NCBI GenBank assembly: GCA_015039465.1
Contig: MU130710.1
Span: 138,857 to 202,856 of the forward strand
DNA from: Phlegmacium glaucopus
Lineage: Eukaryota; Basidiomycota; Agaricomycetes; Agaricales; Cortinariaceae
Length of the DNA stretch: 64,000 nt
Direction of reading: 5' to 3'
Every line of letters starts with the position of its first letter. Position 1 is the stretch's first letter. Both the position numbers and the translations under genes were made by a program. The notes under the pieces were generated by a model. It was not told the DNA's origin, searched no databases, and saw only the letters and a program-made list of their open reading frames with translations. Below, piece after piece: positions 38,213 through 48,670 of the stretch.

Positions 38213-38613
38213 GTGTACTTTACAGTCCCCCACGTTGTCCGGCCGGAGTCCGGCGGACTCCACTAAAATTCCGGTAAAAGTCCGGTGAGAGTCCAGTGAG
38301 AGTCTGGTCAGAGTCCGGTGAAAGTAGAAAAATGCCTGGACTGTATGTCTGGTCACAGTCCGCCGGACTTCCACCGGACATCCGCCGGACTTTTGATAGA
38401 ATTTAGGGTTATATTTAGATTTAGAGGTTAGGCTTAGGGTTATATTTAGATTTAGGGCTTAGGATTAATATTTAGGGATGGGGATATTTTCTGTCCGCGC
38501 GGTAGCGCATTCTTAGGTTAGGAGGGGATAAAGGGATGTTTTGTACTTCCACCGGACTCTTCTGGAGTCCGGCAGAATTCCGGCCGGACAATGTGGGGGA
38601 GTGTAAAGTCCTC
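38213..38613. mobile_element. MITE nested in the foldback element, 8-bp TSD
   Basis: CATATGAC occurs at 38205-38212 and 38614-38621. The other arm of the palindrome (about 39508-39515) keeps the single uninterrupted copy, a true empty site. The ends are GTGTACTTTACAGTCCCCCA and, on the complement, GAGGACTTTACACTCCCCCA. Subterminal TTGTCCGGCCGGA is present at both ends. The interior has GGTGAGAGTCC repeats and a degenerate TTAGGG-like tract (about 38403-38478). It is the same family as 1990-2181, in opposite orientation. Confidence 0.9.
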
Positions 38614-38632
38614 CATATGACAAATAAAAGAA

Positions 38633-38727
38633 TACCAGTAAGGAGGATTGAACCAAAGACCTTGAGAAAGGTCATGTGACATAATTCCCACATTGCATCG
38701 GTGATCTACCAACTGCACCATCATTGC
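38633..38727 (-). repeat. tRNA-like segment in left foldback arm
   Basis: On the minus strand the A box TGGTGCAGTTGG (38709-38720) and B box GGTTCAATCC (38644-38653) have tRNA-like spacing. It mirrors the segment at 39402-39495. Confidence 0.6.
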
Positions 38728-39401
38728 TTGTATATATATAAAAACTAATGGTTATATATACCCTTCCCACCTGACTAAATAATATATTCTGGCACTTGCT
38801 GAGGGGCTACTACCATGTATTATATACCAAAATGTTCATAAAAATGAGGGGAATCCATTGGTAATAAAATCGCGATGTGATACGCACTTTGATATGCAGT
38901 TATACGCGAAATACTGCAGAATATACAGTAAAATAATGCGCTCTATGCTTATAAATGAGCCGAACATGACGCACCATATACCGATAGAATCGTGCTAATA
39001 ACAGCATTCAGAATATATATAAATCACGTGCATGCGCCATGTCTGGTGCGTGTTTTTACACATTTTACATGTTTTAATATTGAAAAAGGGCTTATATTCC
39101 CACGCTCATAGTATGGTTAGATTCCCTAGCAGTGTAGTTTTCTATCAGTATAAGGTGCGTCATGGTAGGCTCATTTATAAGCATAGAGCGCATTATTTTA
39201 CAGTATATTCTGCAGTATTTCGCATATAACTGCATATCAAAGTGCGTATCACATCACGATTTTATTACCAATGGATTCCCATCATTTTTATGAACATTTT
39301 GGTATATAATACATGGTAGTAGCCCCTCAGCAAGTGCCAGAATATATTATTTAGTCAGGTGGGAAGGGTATATATAACCATTAGTTTTTATATATATACA
39401 A

Positions 39402-39495
39402 GCAATGATGGTGCAGTTGGTAGATCACCGATGCAGTGTGGGAATTATGTCACATGACCTTTCTCAAGGTCTTTGGTTCAATCCTCCTTACTGGT
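39402..39495 (+). repeat. tRNA-like segment in right foldback arm
   Basis: The A box TGGTGCAGTTGG is at 39409-39420 and the B box GGTTCAATCC at 39475-39484. The middle is longer than in a canonical tRNA and no clean acceptor stem is seen, so this is a tRNA-derived module. Confidence 0.6.
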
Positions 39496-39945
39496 ATTCT
39501 TTTATTTGTCATATGCTACAAGTCAGGTGATTAATTACTTGATTAGGAAGTTGGCAATTGGAAACACTTGGACTCCACTCAGAATCCACTTAGAATCCAC
39601 TCAGACTCCATTTGGAATCCACTAAGAGTCCACTCGGACTCTATTTGGAATCCACTCAGACTCTATTCAGACTCTGTTTGGAATCTACTTAGTGACTTGG
39701 ACTCCAAGCAGAGTCCGAGTGGACTCCATTCAGAATCCATGATTCCACTCAGACTCCACTCAGACTCCACTGGGAATCCAGTTGGAATGCTCGGACTCCA
39801 CTCGGATTCCGTTCGGAAGCGTGGGGCACTGTAAAGTACTGAGTAGTGAGGGATGTGAGGGAAAGCACTGTACGGAGTACAGACTACTGGAGACAACTCC
39901 GACGGAGCTGGACTGGAGTAATGTATGATGGAATGTAACAGCAGG

Positions 39946-41256
39946 GTTGTACATGAGTTGCTGAGTGAGATTGGGAAGCTGGGAGGAGGGTAACCTATTG
40001 GAGGGGCTAGCTTGCATCTCAGAAGCCAGAGTTTTGAGAGCAGACTATATGCGCGTCAGTGAATGACTGATAGGGATGAAAAAGAGAGAGGACTAACACC
40101 ATGCGGGCGAGTCTCTGCAAAACTGGACATGTGGCCCTCTGGGGAGTTCAAAGCAGCAAGGGGGTCACAAAAAGGTGACTATATGCGTGTCATTACAAAG
40201 AAAATATGCATAATAAGGAAACTAACATTGAGCGCCAAGCGAGGCTGCAGAGATGTAATGCGCATGGATGTAGGAGCATGCATGCTCCTGCTCTGAATGC
40301 GTTCAGAGGGTTGGCTCAGCGGGCCATGAGAGACATGGGAGGTAGCCGCAGGACGTGCAGCCTGGCCAGCAGGCCTTGGACACTCAGAATGTGGTCCTCG
40401 CATTCGATAGGTGGTACCTCCTACCGCCGGAGCTGGAGTGTAGCCCGGGGTCTGGAAAGTATGGGAGATGGGCAGCAAGCCCTGAGCAGCGGCCCATGCA
40501 GCATTGGAGACACGCGAGCGGCATGAGGAAGGGGAGTCATGAGCAGCAGCCCAAGCAGCATTGCCAACACGCAAGCGGCATGAAGACGGAGAGATGACAC
40601 CAGGGCTCACAGGCCTGTGCAACAAGGGATTGGAAGCAATTGGACTCGAGACAGGAGCCATGTCCAAATCGGAACGAGCTGAACACGGAGGGGTGCTGGG
40701 ATGTGGGATCGCAAAAGAAGGAGGTTGGAGGGAAGGACAGTGCAACGGAGGAGGCTGCAGCGGAGTGATAGGTGGGATACCTTGACGAGGAGATCCAGTA
40801 GCGGAACATTTACACCCTGCAGAAAACTCCCCAGTAGGCTCAAAACTTGCTTGGGGTATGATGGTGTCCCGAGAGCCACCAACATTCCCAAGGGAGTCTG
40901 ATACGCCACTAGGTTGCTCACGCAGAGAGGAACTCGCATCGATGGGGGATGGGAGAACCTTGTAGACGTAACCAGCAACATGTCTGGTCCCAGGAAGGGC
41001 AGGTGTGAAAGCAGCGGCAGGAGGAGGAGGGATTTGGATGGATGTTGCTCTCAAAGCAACACACGAAGAGCGACGAACTTCTAATCATAAAAAAATTGAA
41101 GGAGCCACAACCTGATGGTTCATGGTTCAGTGCTGCTCCTAGATGTCATACAGGTTCTGCCACAAAAGTGTCAGATAAGGGCCCAGAACCATGCCCGCTG
41201 TCGGTATCGTCAGTGGCAGATCTTGAAGGGACAGGGATGTTGGCATTTCGAGGCAT
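39946..41256 (-). pseudogene. DIRS-like ORF1/gag N-terminal part (Pro-rich)
   Basis: On the minus strand a short frame starts at 41256 (MPRNANIPVPSRSATDDTDS) and reaches a stop inside a possible GTATGA donor at about 41149. A 291-codon Pro/Ser-rich frame follows (41054-40179), containing two copies of a motif like SRVSNAAWAAA near 40495-40580. Then comes MQASPSNRLPSSQLPN (from 40017), leading to QLMYNPA at the LTR junction. The join to the downstream gag is firm. The exon structure between these frames, and whether the 291-codon frame belongs to the same ORF, is inferred. No known domain is visible. Confidence 0.45.
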
Positions 41257-41299
41257 GGGTGACCCGCAATATAAATTAAAGGAAGAAATGTGTGAAGGG

Positions 41300-42008
41300 C
41301 AGAACAATTGAGAAAAAGGACGTGTGTCAAAAAGGGAAATGCAAAGGAATAGAAATACAAGAACAGGTGAAATACAAATTAAGGACGTGTATTAGACATA
41401 TACAAAGGTTGCAATGTGAATGAAAAGAGCTAATATGAGGAAGAAGGTCTTGTAATGGGGGAATAAAAGAATAAATAACCAGAAATGCAAACAAATGATA
41501 AAGCTTGTTGATGGTTAAAAAAAAGGGGGCAAGGGATCACATGATCCCAACACATTTACATTTCTACTACGCAAAACATCAGTACATTAACTCGTTCCTC
41601 GATCATCTGCTTCCACCTTTCGTCCGGACAGAGGTTACGTCTTTTTGTCCGGATTGCGCCTGGCCTCCTCAAAATTCCAAAATTTTGTCCGGATCTCAGT
41701 ATCTAGCCTATTTTTCACCAAAATTTGTCAAAATCGCCACAGACAAGGTAGGGATGCATGAAACAACATATAAGGTATCTAGACAACACCAAAAGCAATA
41801 GCTACAATAGACAGGCAGCTTTGTTTGAATTGGTATCTAATCACACCCTAATCTTTACTGTTATTGTCAGAATTTCTGCCTTGCTTCTTTGAGAGCTTGA
41901 ATGAGTACTTGTCAACCTTTTGTAGGGTGTGAAATCTATTCAAATCTGCAAGCGAGAGCTTGAAATAAAATAGCATACAAATCCCACACATGAAAATAAA
42001 AATGTATT
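41300..42008. other. AT-rich segment, no gene
   Basis: No coding sequence is recognised. It presumably contains the 5' end of the inverted DIRS-like unit, but no terminal repeat was identified. Confidence 0.35.
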
Positions 42009-42172
42009 GAGAGGACTCGAACACCAACTCTCTGGTCTCGACAAACGGCGCTGAACCGGTATGACTGATATATGTCCAGACTGTGGACCTGGCTAGATAC
42101 TGAGACGGAATTTCTGTCCAGATAGATGCCCTGGCTTTTTTGAAAATTTCCTTGATTTTGTCCGGATTTTAG
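42009..42172 (-). repeat. tRNA-like dispersed repeat, copy 2
   Basis: The B box on the complement (TGTTCGAGTCC) is at 42013-42023 and the A-box-like stretch at 42056-42066. It matches 33294-33440 in order and orientation and, as there, leads into GGGATGCCGAAG and an AGAACC array. Confidence 0.55.
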
Positions 42173-42346
42173 GGATGCCGAAGTTTGGTTCTGAACCGGT
42201 CCAGAGAACCAGAACCAGCTGAACCGAACCACGGTTCTGGTTTGGTTCTGGTTCTGGTTCTGGTTTTGGATTGGCCAGAAATCTGAGAACCAGTTCTGAA
42301 CCGGTTCGAACCGGTTCTGAACCGGTTCGAACCGGTTCTGAACCAC
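42173..42346. repeat. GAACCA hexamer array 2
   Basis: Tandem GGTTCT/AGAACC units, partly as perfect palindromic GAACCGGTTC runs near 42297-42340. It is the counterpart of 33831-33953. Confidence 0.8.
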
Positions 42347-42878
42347 TTTATCCCAAGGCAAATACTTAAGTAAGATATCTACTTATTTGCATGTTAAATG
42401 ACACACTACCTGTATCTATAATGAAAATATTTATTCAAGTCACCAACACTATATATTTCCAATCAGAAGTACATCATTCTTTGGTCTGGCATAGTACATA
42501 ATCAATAACATGTCTCATTTACTTTATAACTTCAGGTTTACCATATTATTAATATACTCATATTGCAAGAATCCAATTTATAGTTGTCACCTAGCAGAGG
42601 ATCCAAAGAGGAAAGGATAAGGATCCCTGCTAAAGTGAGGGGGGATTTAAATACTAATATAAAGATAATGGAGTTATGGAAAATAAATAATCAAATAGTG
42701 TCATGTGAAAATAATAAAATGATAAGTGGTACAATACCAGAATAAATGAAAAATGACAAGTTTGTATTTCATTATTAATATTATTAGTTTTACCTTTCAC
42801 TGATTTAGACCTTTTATAAAAAATGATTTAGAGTTTGGGCTGGACTGGTCATGTTCAGGTACTCAGGTGAAAGTTGGG

Positions 42879-43451
42879 TGTTAAGTTCGAGAACTCTATT
42901 CTGGAGTATCGGACGGAGTTTGACCGGAACGGAACCACGGAACAGGAAAGGACTATAGCCTCAGTGTATGTGCTGTGCTACCCTAAACCTTCGTGTCCTA
43001 ATTTCGGAGTAAGAACGGAACGGAGTGGAACCGGAAGTTGCAGTAACTTAGAGGAAGACTAGGAGGAGGAAACTATGTTGATATTCAAACTGAGGGAAAA
43101 CATACAAGTTCGAGTACTTAAATAATAAAAGGAATTGCAACCGAAATATAAAGTATAAATATAAAGTGCTGCGTTCTGTTCCCGAAAGGTCCTGAATTCT
43201 TGGGGTGAATAATCCATGGCTGGTGTGCGGACTGATAGTGGGAACATGATGACAAAGAAATAGTGGTAGTGGCAAAGAAGTGGCAATGGGTGCGGAGTAT
43301 AGACGGAGGGACCGGAATGACATGGAGAAGTCTTGGGGTTGAATGTAAGAGGAGTAGTTTGGGATGTGAGGGAAAGCACTGTACGGAGTACGGACTACTG
43401 GAGACAACTCCGATGGAGCTGGACCGGAGTAACGTATGACGGAATGTAACA
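42879..43451. mobile_element. Solo LTR, 573 bp, 5-bp TSD
   Basis: TGTTAAG..TGTAACA is flanked by TTGGG at 42874-42878 and 43452-43456. It is highly similar to the split LTR at 37387-39940. It contains an A/T-rich TATAAATA-like stretch in the middle. The family of the parent element is unknown because no internal part is present. Confidence 0.9.
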
Positions 43452-43734
43452 TTGGGGCCAAATGAAAATGAAGAGTAGAAATGAGAGGGGAACTAAGTTT
43501 GTTGGTGAGGTGGAATTTACAGTTTTGGAATTAGGTTTGGGCTTGGGTGTGAAGCTCATTGGGTCTGGGTGTTCATGTGAAAGACTGAAAGTCAGGAGTT
43601 AGACTGATTGGATGGAAAACTGAGTGTTACCTAACAATAGTATTTTTTCTTTTCATGTTTGCTATTAGTGATGTCATGGTTATAACACCAATACTACAAA
43701 CTTCTGGCCTCAACTTTTAAGATATATTTATAAA

Positions 43735-44507
43735 TAAGGAGAGGACTACCACGGTTTGGTAGTGAATGCCTAAAGCTTACTCTGAAAGGCATTGAGGAAC
43801 TGTGGCCTGCTTCCTCCTTTTTCAGCAAAAGGGCGCCTGTCACAATCTCCGTGCTTGATGACCTGAATGCGGGCCTGGACAGATCTTCGGGCTTAGATAA
43901 CTGCATATGTGCCATTTGTTGTCTATCATTCTTCTGTCAACTGCGGATTGGCGAAATTCTTCCTCCTACCCAGGACCTGAATAGGTTTAATCCACATCAT
44001 CATGCCACTTTTGCGCATATCGCAGAATCTACCACATCAAACGGTGCATGCAATCTCCATCTCCCATGGTCAAAAACTCAGAAGGCCCGAGGCGACGACG
44101 TCTGGATCCCTTGCCAGGAGCCTCCCCTGGACCCAATTCACGTGCTTCATAAGCATTTTATAAAGAACCGTTTGATGATTACACATCCCATATCTGCATA
44201 TCGAGACACCAGCAACAACATCATCACCCTCACAAGAACCAAGTTCATCCGTTGTATCAACCACATTCTGAGTTCTACCCAGAAAGGATACCCCCGCATA
44301 ACAGGTCATTGTTTCCGTATCAGTGGAACAACCTTTTATCTTATCTCAGGAGTACCTCCCAACATGGTCAAGAAGTTTGGTCGTTGGCACTCACATGCCT
44401 TTCTTGAATATTGGCACTGTTTAGACTATCTGGGAGGACTCCACATTGACATGCTCCCCCTCAACCCGCAACTGCGTCCTAGGCAACGCAACCAACCTAA
44501 GGCTTAA
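43735..44507 (+). pseudogene. DIRS-like tyrosine recombinase, catalytic half
   Basis: The frame begins near an acceptor-like AATAAG at about 43731-43736 and reads RFGSECLKLTLKGIEEL and KRAPVTISVLDDLNAG. It then shows FFCQLRIGEILPP (first catalytic Arg, about 43945), GHCFRISGTTFYLISG (H-x-x-R, about 44305), RWHSHAFLEYW (second His and Tyr nucleophile, about 44380-44415) and a basic tail ending QRNQPKA before TAA. All catalytic residues are present. The N-terminal domain is absent on this strand and sits on the minus strand at 34011-34454. The two halves complement one another at a probable intron, which suggests an inversion split one gene; two independent truncated copies is the alternative. 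Confidence 0.75.
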
Positions 44508-44976
44508 TTCACTTTGTTTGGTTTTCTCTCCGTCATGACTACGAAGCGCCTTAGGCTTGTTTTATTCCGTAGCCATTCCTCCGCTCAACCTTGGTTTGAC
44601 GTAGTTGGAATCTTAGAGAACGCAGCACAGGATCAAATATTCAATTCTCGGATTCCGCCTCATCACTACCACTCCCAGCTCCGTTAGTACGTTTATATAG
44701 ACCAGATTGTATCTTTCAGTATCGCAAGCAATCATATTTCCTAAGCCTTAAACATATATTTAAGATTACAGGGCATTTGCTATTTCTATCGAGAAGCAAA
44801 AGTGCCTTTCCGGGAACAGGCCTTGCCTACCATTGCCCGGGGTCCTGGAAGAGATCAGGCGCGATAATCCTAAAATAGGAATTTTTGTGTGCGTGGGTGA
44901 TGCGCATGTGTGTGCTTAGCTGTTTTTGCTCAATCTTGAAGCTCTTTGAAGACTCTGAAGCTCAAGCTCTCTAGAG
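44508..44976. other. DIRS-like 3' region
   Basis: Non-coding. At about 44816-44847 it carries AGGCCTTGCC and ACCATTGCCCGGGGTCC, the inverse of 33697-33724, so it may be a terminal inverted repeat of the composite DIRS-like unit. Confidence 0.4.
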
Positions 44977-44981
44977 TCTTT

Positions 44982-45385
44982 TGTAAGATTCTAGCATGTA
45001 TTTGCTCAGTGTTTGCGAGCGATAGAGCAAATGACTATATATTTACCTAGCACATATTTCCTAGGTATTTATTGTAAGTAAAGGTAGATAATGATTACAA
45101 ATGAGTCTTACCTCAGTGTTTGCGAGCGATAGAGCAAACGACTGAGGAGGCATGAATATATGATGAAAGGTTTATATCATAAAGGGAGAGAAAAGGCTAA
45201 ACTACAAATGGGAGAACAAAAGTATAGTAGAAACAATAAGGATTGTATTGACTACAATATTGGGTTGTGAACAGATGTTTCAAGAGCAGAAAGACGAGAC
45301 AAAGTAAAATGGGATTAAATGACCAATTGATAGTGGGGCATCTACTATACCAAATATGGGCTTGTATGGGTTTGTTATTCCAACA
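44982..45385 (-). repeat. copia 3' LTR
   Basis: It starts TGTAAGATTC and ends TTCCAACA on the plus strand, so TGTTGGAA..TCTTACA in element orientation. It contains two copies of TGTTTGCGAGCGATAGAGCA. Confidence 0.95.
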
Positions 45386-45399
45386 CTCCCCCTCAAACC
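45386..45399 (-). other. copia polypurine tract
   Basis: On the minus strand GGTTTGAGGGGGAG abuts the 3' LTR, the expected start of plus-strand DNA synthesis. Confidence 0.85.
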
Positions 45400-48300
45400 A
45401 TTGCGAGCCCCAATTCCAAAGCAAAATGTTTGACCTTAGCAGAAGGTAAGGCTTTAGTGAGCGAGTCAGCGATCATGTCCTCGGTAGGACAATAAATGAG
45501 ATGGAGTTGGCCATTTTTGATGATGTACCGGATAAAATGGAAGCAAATGATGTGCTTGGTGCGTGTGTGATATTGATGATCTTTTGTCAAGGCAATGGCT
45601 GATTGATTATCAGAGAAAAGTGTGGTAGGGCTGAGTTTGATTTCAAAAATCTGAAACAATAGTGAACGCAGCCACAGTGCTTCCTTAGCCACGTGTGTTG
45701 CTGCCACATACTTGCTTTCCGTAGTTGACAACAAGATGATTTCTTGCCTTTAGCGCTCCACAAAACAGCGCCTCCATGAAGAATGAAAGCATACCCTGAA
45801 ATTGCATGTCTGTCCACAGCCATGCTTCCATCTGCATCAGCATACCCGATAAGCTCCTTCCCAACTCCTCCAAATGTCAACCACAATTCTGATGTACCCT
45901 TTAGGTACCGAAAAATCCTTTTCACAGCTTCCCAGTGAGCTTGACCAGGGTTCGTCAAAAAACAGGAGACGGTTTGTACAGCATATGCGATATCCGGTTG
46001 AGTACCAAGTGCAGTGTACATCAGTGATCCTACTGCTTCGTGATAAGGTATGTCTCGCATTGCTGCAAATTCTTTGGTAGTTGATAGGGCTTGAGCTGTA
46101 GAAAACCGAGCTGAAGGATCCATGGGGACGGAAACGGGTTTAAGCTCGTGAAGATTGTATCAATGGAGGATTGATTGGATATAAGCTCGTTGGGATAAAT
46201 GGATGGTTCGTAACTCTCAATTTTGCTTTATTTCAATCCCTAAAAGCCAGTGTAGTTCTCCTAGGTCAGTTATTTCCACGTGTTTGGCAATTTGTGCCTT
46301 GAAACCTTGGATTAATGGTAATTTCGATGCAATTAGAGTACAATCGTCGACGTGGACCAGTACAACCATTGAGTGTGACCCGATTTGATGATAGAAGACA
46401 CCCTGGTTGACATTGGAGCGCTCGAACTTCAAGATTTCCATTATTTCAACAAGACATTGATACCAGCGTCGTCCGGATTGCTTGAGACTGTAAAGAGTTT
46501 TGATAAGGTGACAAACCTTACCAACAGAATCTGGTGCATGGTATCCAGGAGGTTGAGCCATGTAGATTTGCTCGTTGGAAGTGAGTTTTCCATTTAAATA
46601 CACGCCTTTGATGTTGATTTGATGAGTTTCCATGTTGTTTACAGCTGCTATGGCTAATGCAGCATGGATGGAGGTAAGTTTTGTGACGGGGGCAAATGTA
46701 TCGAAGTAATCAACACCTGGGACTTGCGAGAATCCTTGCGCAACAAGTCGAGCTTTATAGCGGACAACATTACCAGCAGCATCTTTCTTTGCTCAGAAAA
46801 CCCATTTCGAGCCCACAATATTGACTGCTGGAGGTGTGTCGACTAGTTTCCAGGTTCCGGCCTTCTTCAAAATGGTTAACTCTTCCTCAATAGCTTTCTC
46901 CCACTGCAACCAATCGGGACGGCGCTTTGCCTCAGCTAGGTTTCGTGGTTCAAGTCCTTCCATCTCACTGGTATCGGCTACCATAGCATATTCATCAACA
47001 AAATCCGCCATTATCATCCAATCTGCAGTTCCTTCCCCTTCAAGTACAAAATCTTCGGCAATTGCAGCCGGTAACTGAACACCAATCGGGATTTTTGGCA
47101 CATTTGGACGGTCAGAACTGACAGCCCAGCCTTCCATGAGGTCTTTGAGACATTGCGTTGGTTTTCGTATACATTTCTGTGGAATTTCAGGTTCAGGAGG
47201 GGTTTCTTGGTCTGAGGATTGATCTAGTATTATGGAGATTGGGTCCTGCAGTACTGGAGGCTTGATAGGTCTGGTAGATTTGGTAGACTTCAAAATTGAG
47301 GTTGATGGTAAGTCAGTTTGCGACTTGATAAACTCCCAATCCTCCCCCTCAAGACGCTGAACTGATGCAATTGTTTTGTCAAAATAGATGTTCCATTCTA
47401 TTGAGACAGTCTGCTTGTCAGGCCAGTAAACCCAAACTCCGTTCGAATTTTCATCAAAGCCCAGCCATCTCCCTTCACATACTCGACCTCCCAATTTATT
47501 TCCACCCTCAATTCGTACCCAAACTTTCTCGCCCCATTCATGAACTTCCTGAAGGTTCGGCTTCTTTCCAAATGCAGCTTCGTATGGTGTCATGTCATTA
47601 ACTGCTTTTGTAGTTGTTCTGTTCATCAACCATATGACATGGCGAGCGGCTTCTCCCCATAAATACTTCGGAAGACCACTTGCATGGAGTAATGCATGAA
47701 TTCATTTGACAATGGTGCGATTTCAACGTTCGGCAACTCCATTGTGGGCGGGAGTATCGTGGACTGTTAATTTCTCCTTGGTTCTGTTCAATTTCGGGTG
47801 AAGTATAAATTCTTTGCCTCAATATTCACCACCTCGATCTGAGTGTAAGATCTTTACAGATGCATCGAGCTGGGTCTTGCACCAGGCCTCAAATTCTTTG
47901 TAGGCTGTGAAAGCTTTGGCTTTAGTACGGAGAAGGTGAAGGTGAGTGAGACGAGTCATATCATCTGTGAATGTGATGTAGTAACGTCTTCTGGATTTCG
48001 TAGCAATAGGCGCTGGTCCCCACAAGTCGGTGTGGATTTCTCCTTGTCTAGCTTTTAGAATTGATTTTCTAGTGGCTTTAGCGTAGACACAGGATTCACA
48101 GAAAAAGGGATTTCTGGATTCGGTTTCATCAAGAGAGACACCAGTGACAAATCCTTTGGTTATCAGTTTTCGAGCAATATCCAGGGATATATGTCCCATT
48201 CGACGGTGAAACTGATCAAGGGTGAGTTGTTCCACTGCTTTGTTTACGGATTCTGGCTCATGATCAACTCGGTAAAGCCCCTTAGATGTTTTGGGGATAG

Positions 48301-48670
48301 CGCCGATGTGATCACCATTAGGACCCTTGAGTACACACTTTCCATCATAAAAGGTTGCAGTAAAACCTTTTTCATCGAGTTTTCTGATAGAAACAAGAGT
48401 GTAGCCAAATTCTGGGGAATAGAGGACTTCAGTGAGATGTAGTTGCAAACATTTGACTCCATTTGGTACATTGATTGTCATCTCTCCAATTCCAACAGCG
48501 CTAAAGCTCTGTTTGTTGGCAGCTCGGAATAATTTTGGAGAAATTTTGGCATAGTTTTGAAAGTCCTCTCAGTAAGGTGAGATATGTTTAGTGCACCCAG
48601 AATCATAGACTTCAGCACGAGGTATGTGCTCAGTGACATTTGGAGCCTCAATACTAACTGCAGCTTCATC
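45393..48670 (-). pseudogene. copia pol (integrase, RT, RNase H), mutated
   Basis: Minus-strand blocks in order are as follows. GAG-pre-integrase includes HRRMGHISLDIARKL and CESCVYAKATRK (47819-48481). The integrase core has IHTDLWGP, YYITFTDD and LHSDRGGEY. In-frame stops follow around GKEF (about 47820), VAER (about 47735) and IVK (about 47703). The middle runs to GSKWVF and a further stop (about 46793). The RT has QINIKGVYLNGK, LYSLKQSGRRWYQ and VLVHVDDCTLIASK (the YVDD-equivalent). RNase H has SGYAFILHGGAVLWSAKG. After a frameshift near 45740 comes STTESKYVAATHVAKEALWL and TKHIICFHFIRYII. At least five inactivating changes are seen. It would have copied and integrated the element. Confidence 0.9.

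Larger units (their letters stand above)
37871..39840. mobile_element. 1.97-kb foldback transposon inside the LTR
   Basis: A 10-bp TSD GAGTAGTGAG (37861-37870, 39841-39850) flanks ends GAGGTCTTTACAGTGCCCCA and, on the complement, AGTACTTTACAGTGCCCCAC. The arms (about 37871-38985, which contain a nested MITE, and about 39140-39840) are reverse complements of each other around a roughly 150-bp centre. Next to each end lies an array of GGAATCC/GGACTCC motifs. Both arms also carry a tRNA-like segment. No transposase is encoded. The uninterrupted LTR at 42879-43451 provides the empty site. Confidence 0.85.
37387..39940. mobile_element. Solo LTR inserted in DIRS gag, itself split
   Basis: The ends are TGTTAAG (37387) and TGTAACA (39940), bounded by the direct repeat GCAGG at 37382-37386 and 39941-39945. 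Without the foldback element and one 10-bp TSD the LTR is about 574 bp. It is a close copy of the solo LTR at 42879-43451. Removing it joins the two gag halves in frame (..MYNPA-IPPLDP..). No internal LTR-retrotransposon sequence remains. Confidence 0.88.

Noticed and set aside
39402..39495. Functional tRNA gene
   Set aside because: The A and B boxes are present, but there is no pairing acceptor stem and the anticodon arm region is too long.
42879..43451. Terminal repeat of the DIRS-like element
   Set aside because: Both copies have 5-bp target duplications, which YR-type DIRS elements do not make, and one copy interrupts gag.
43851..44507. Host recombinase gene
   Set aside because: The motif set and the complementary N-domain at 34 kb identify it as part of a DIRS-like element.
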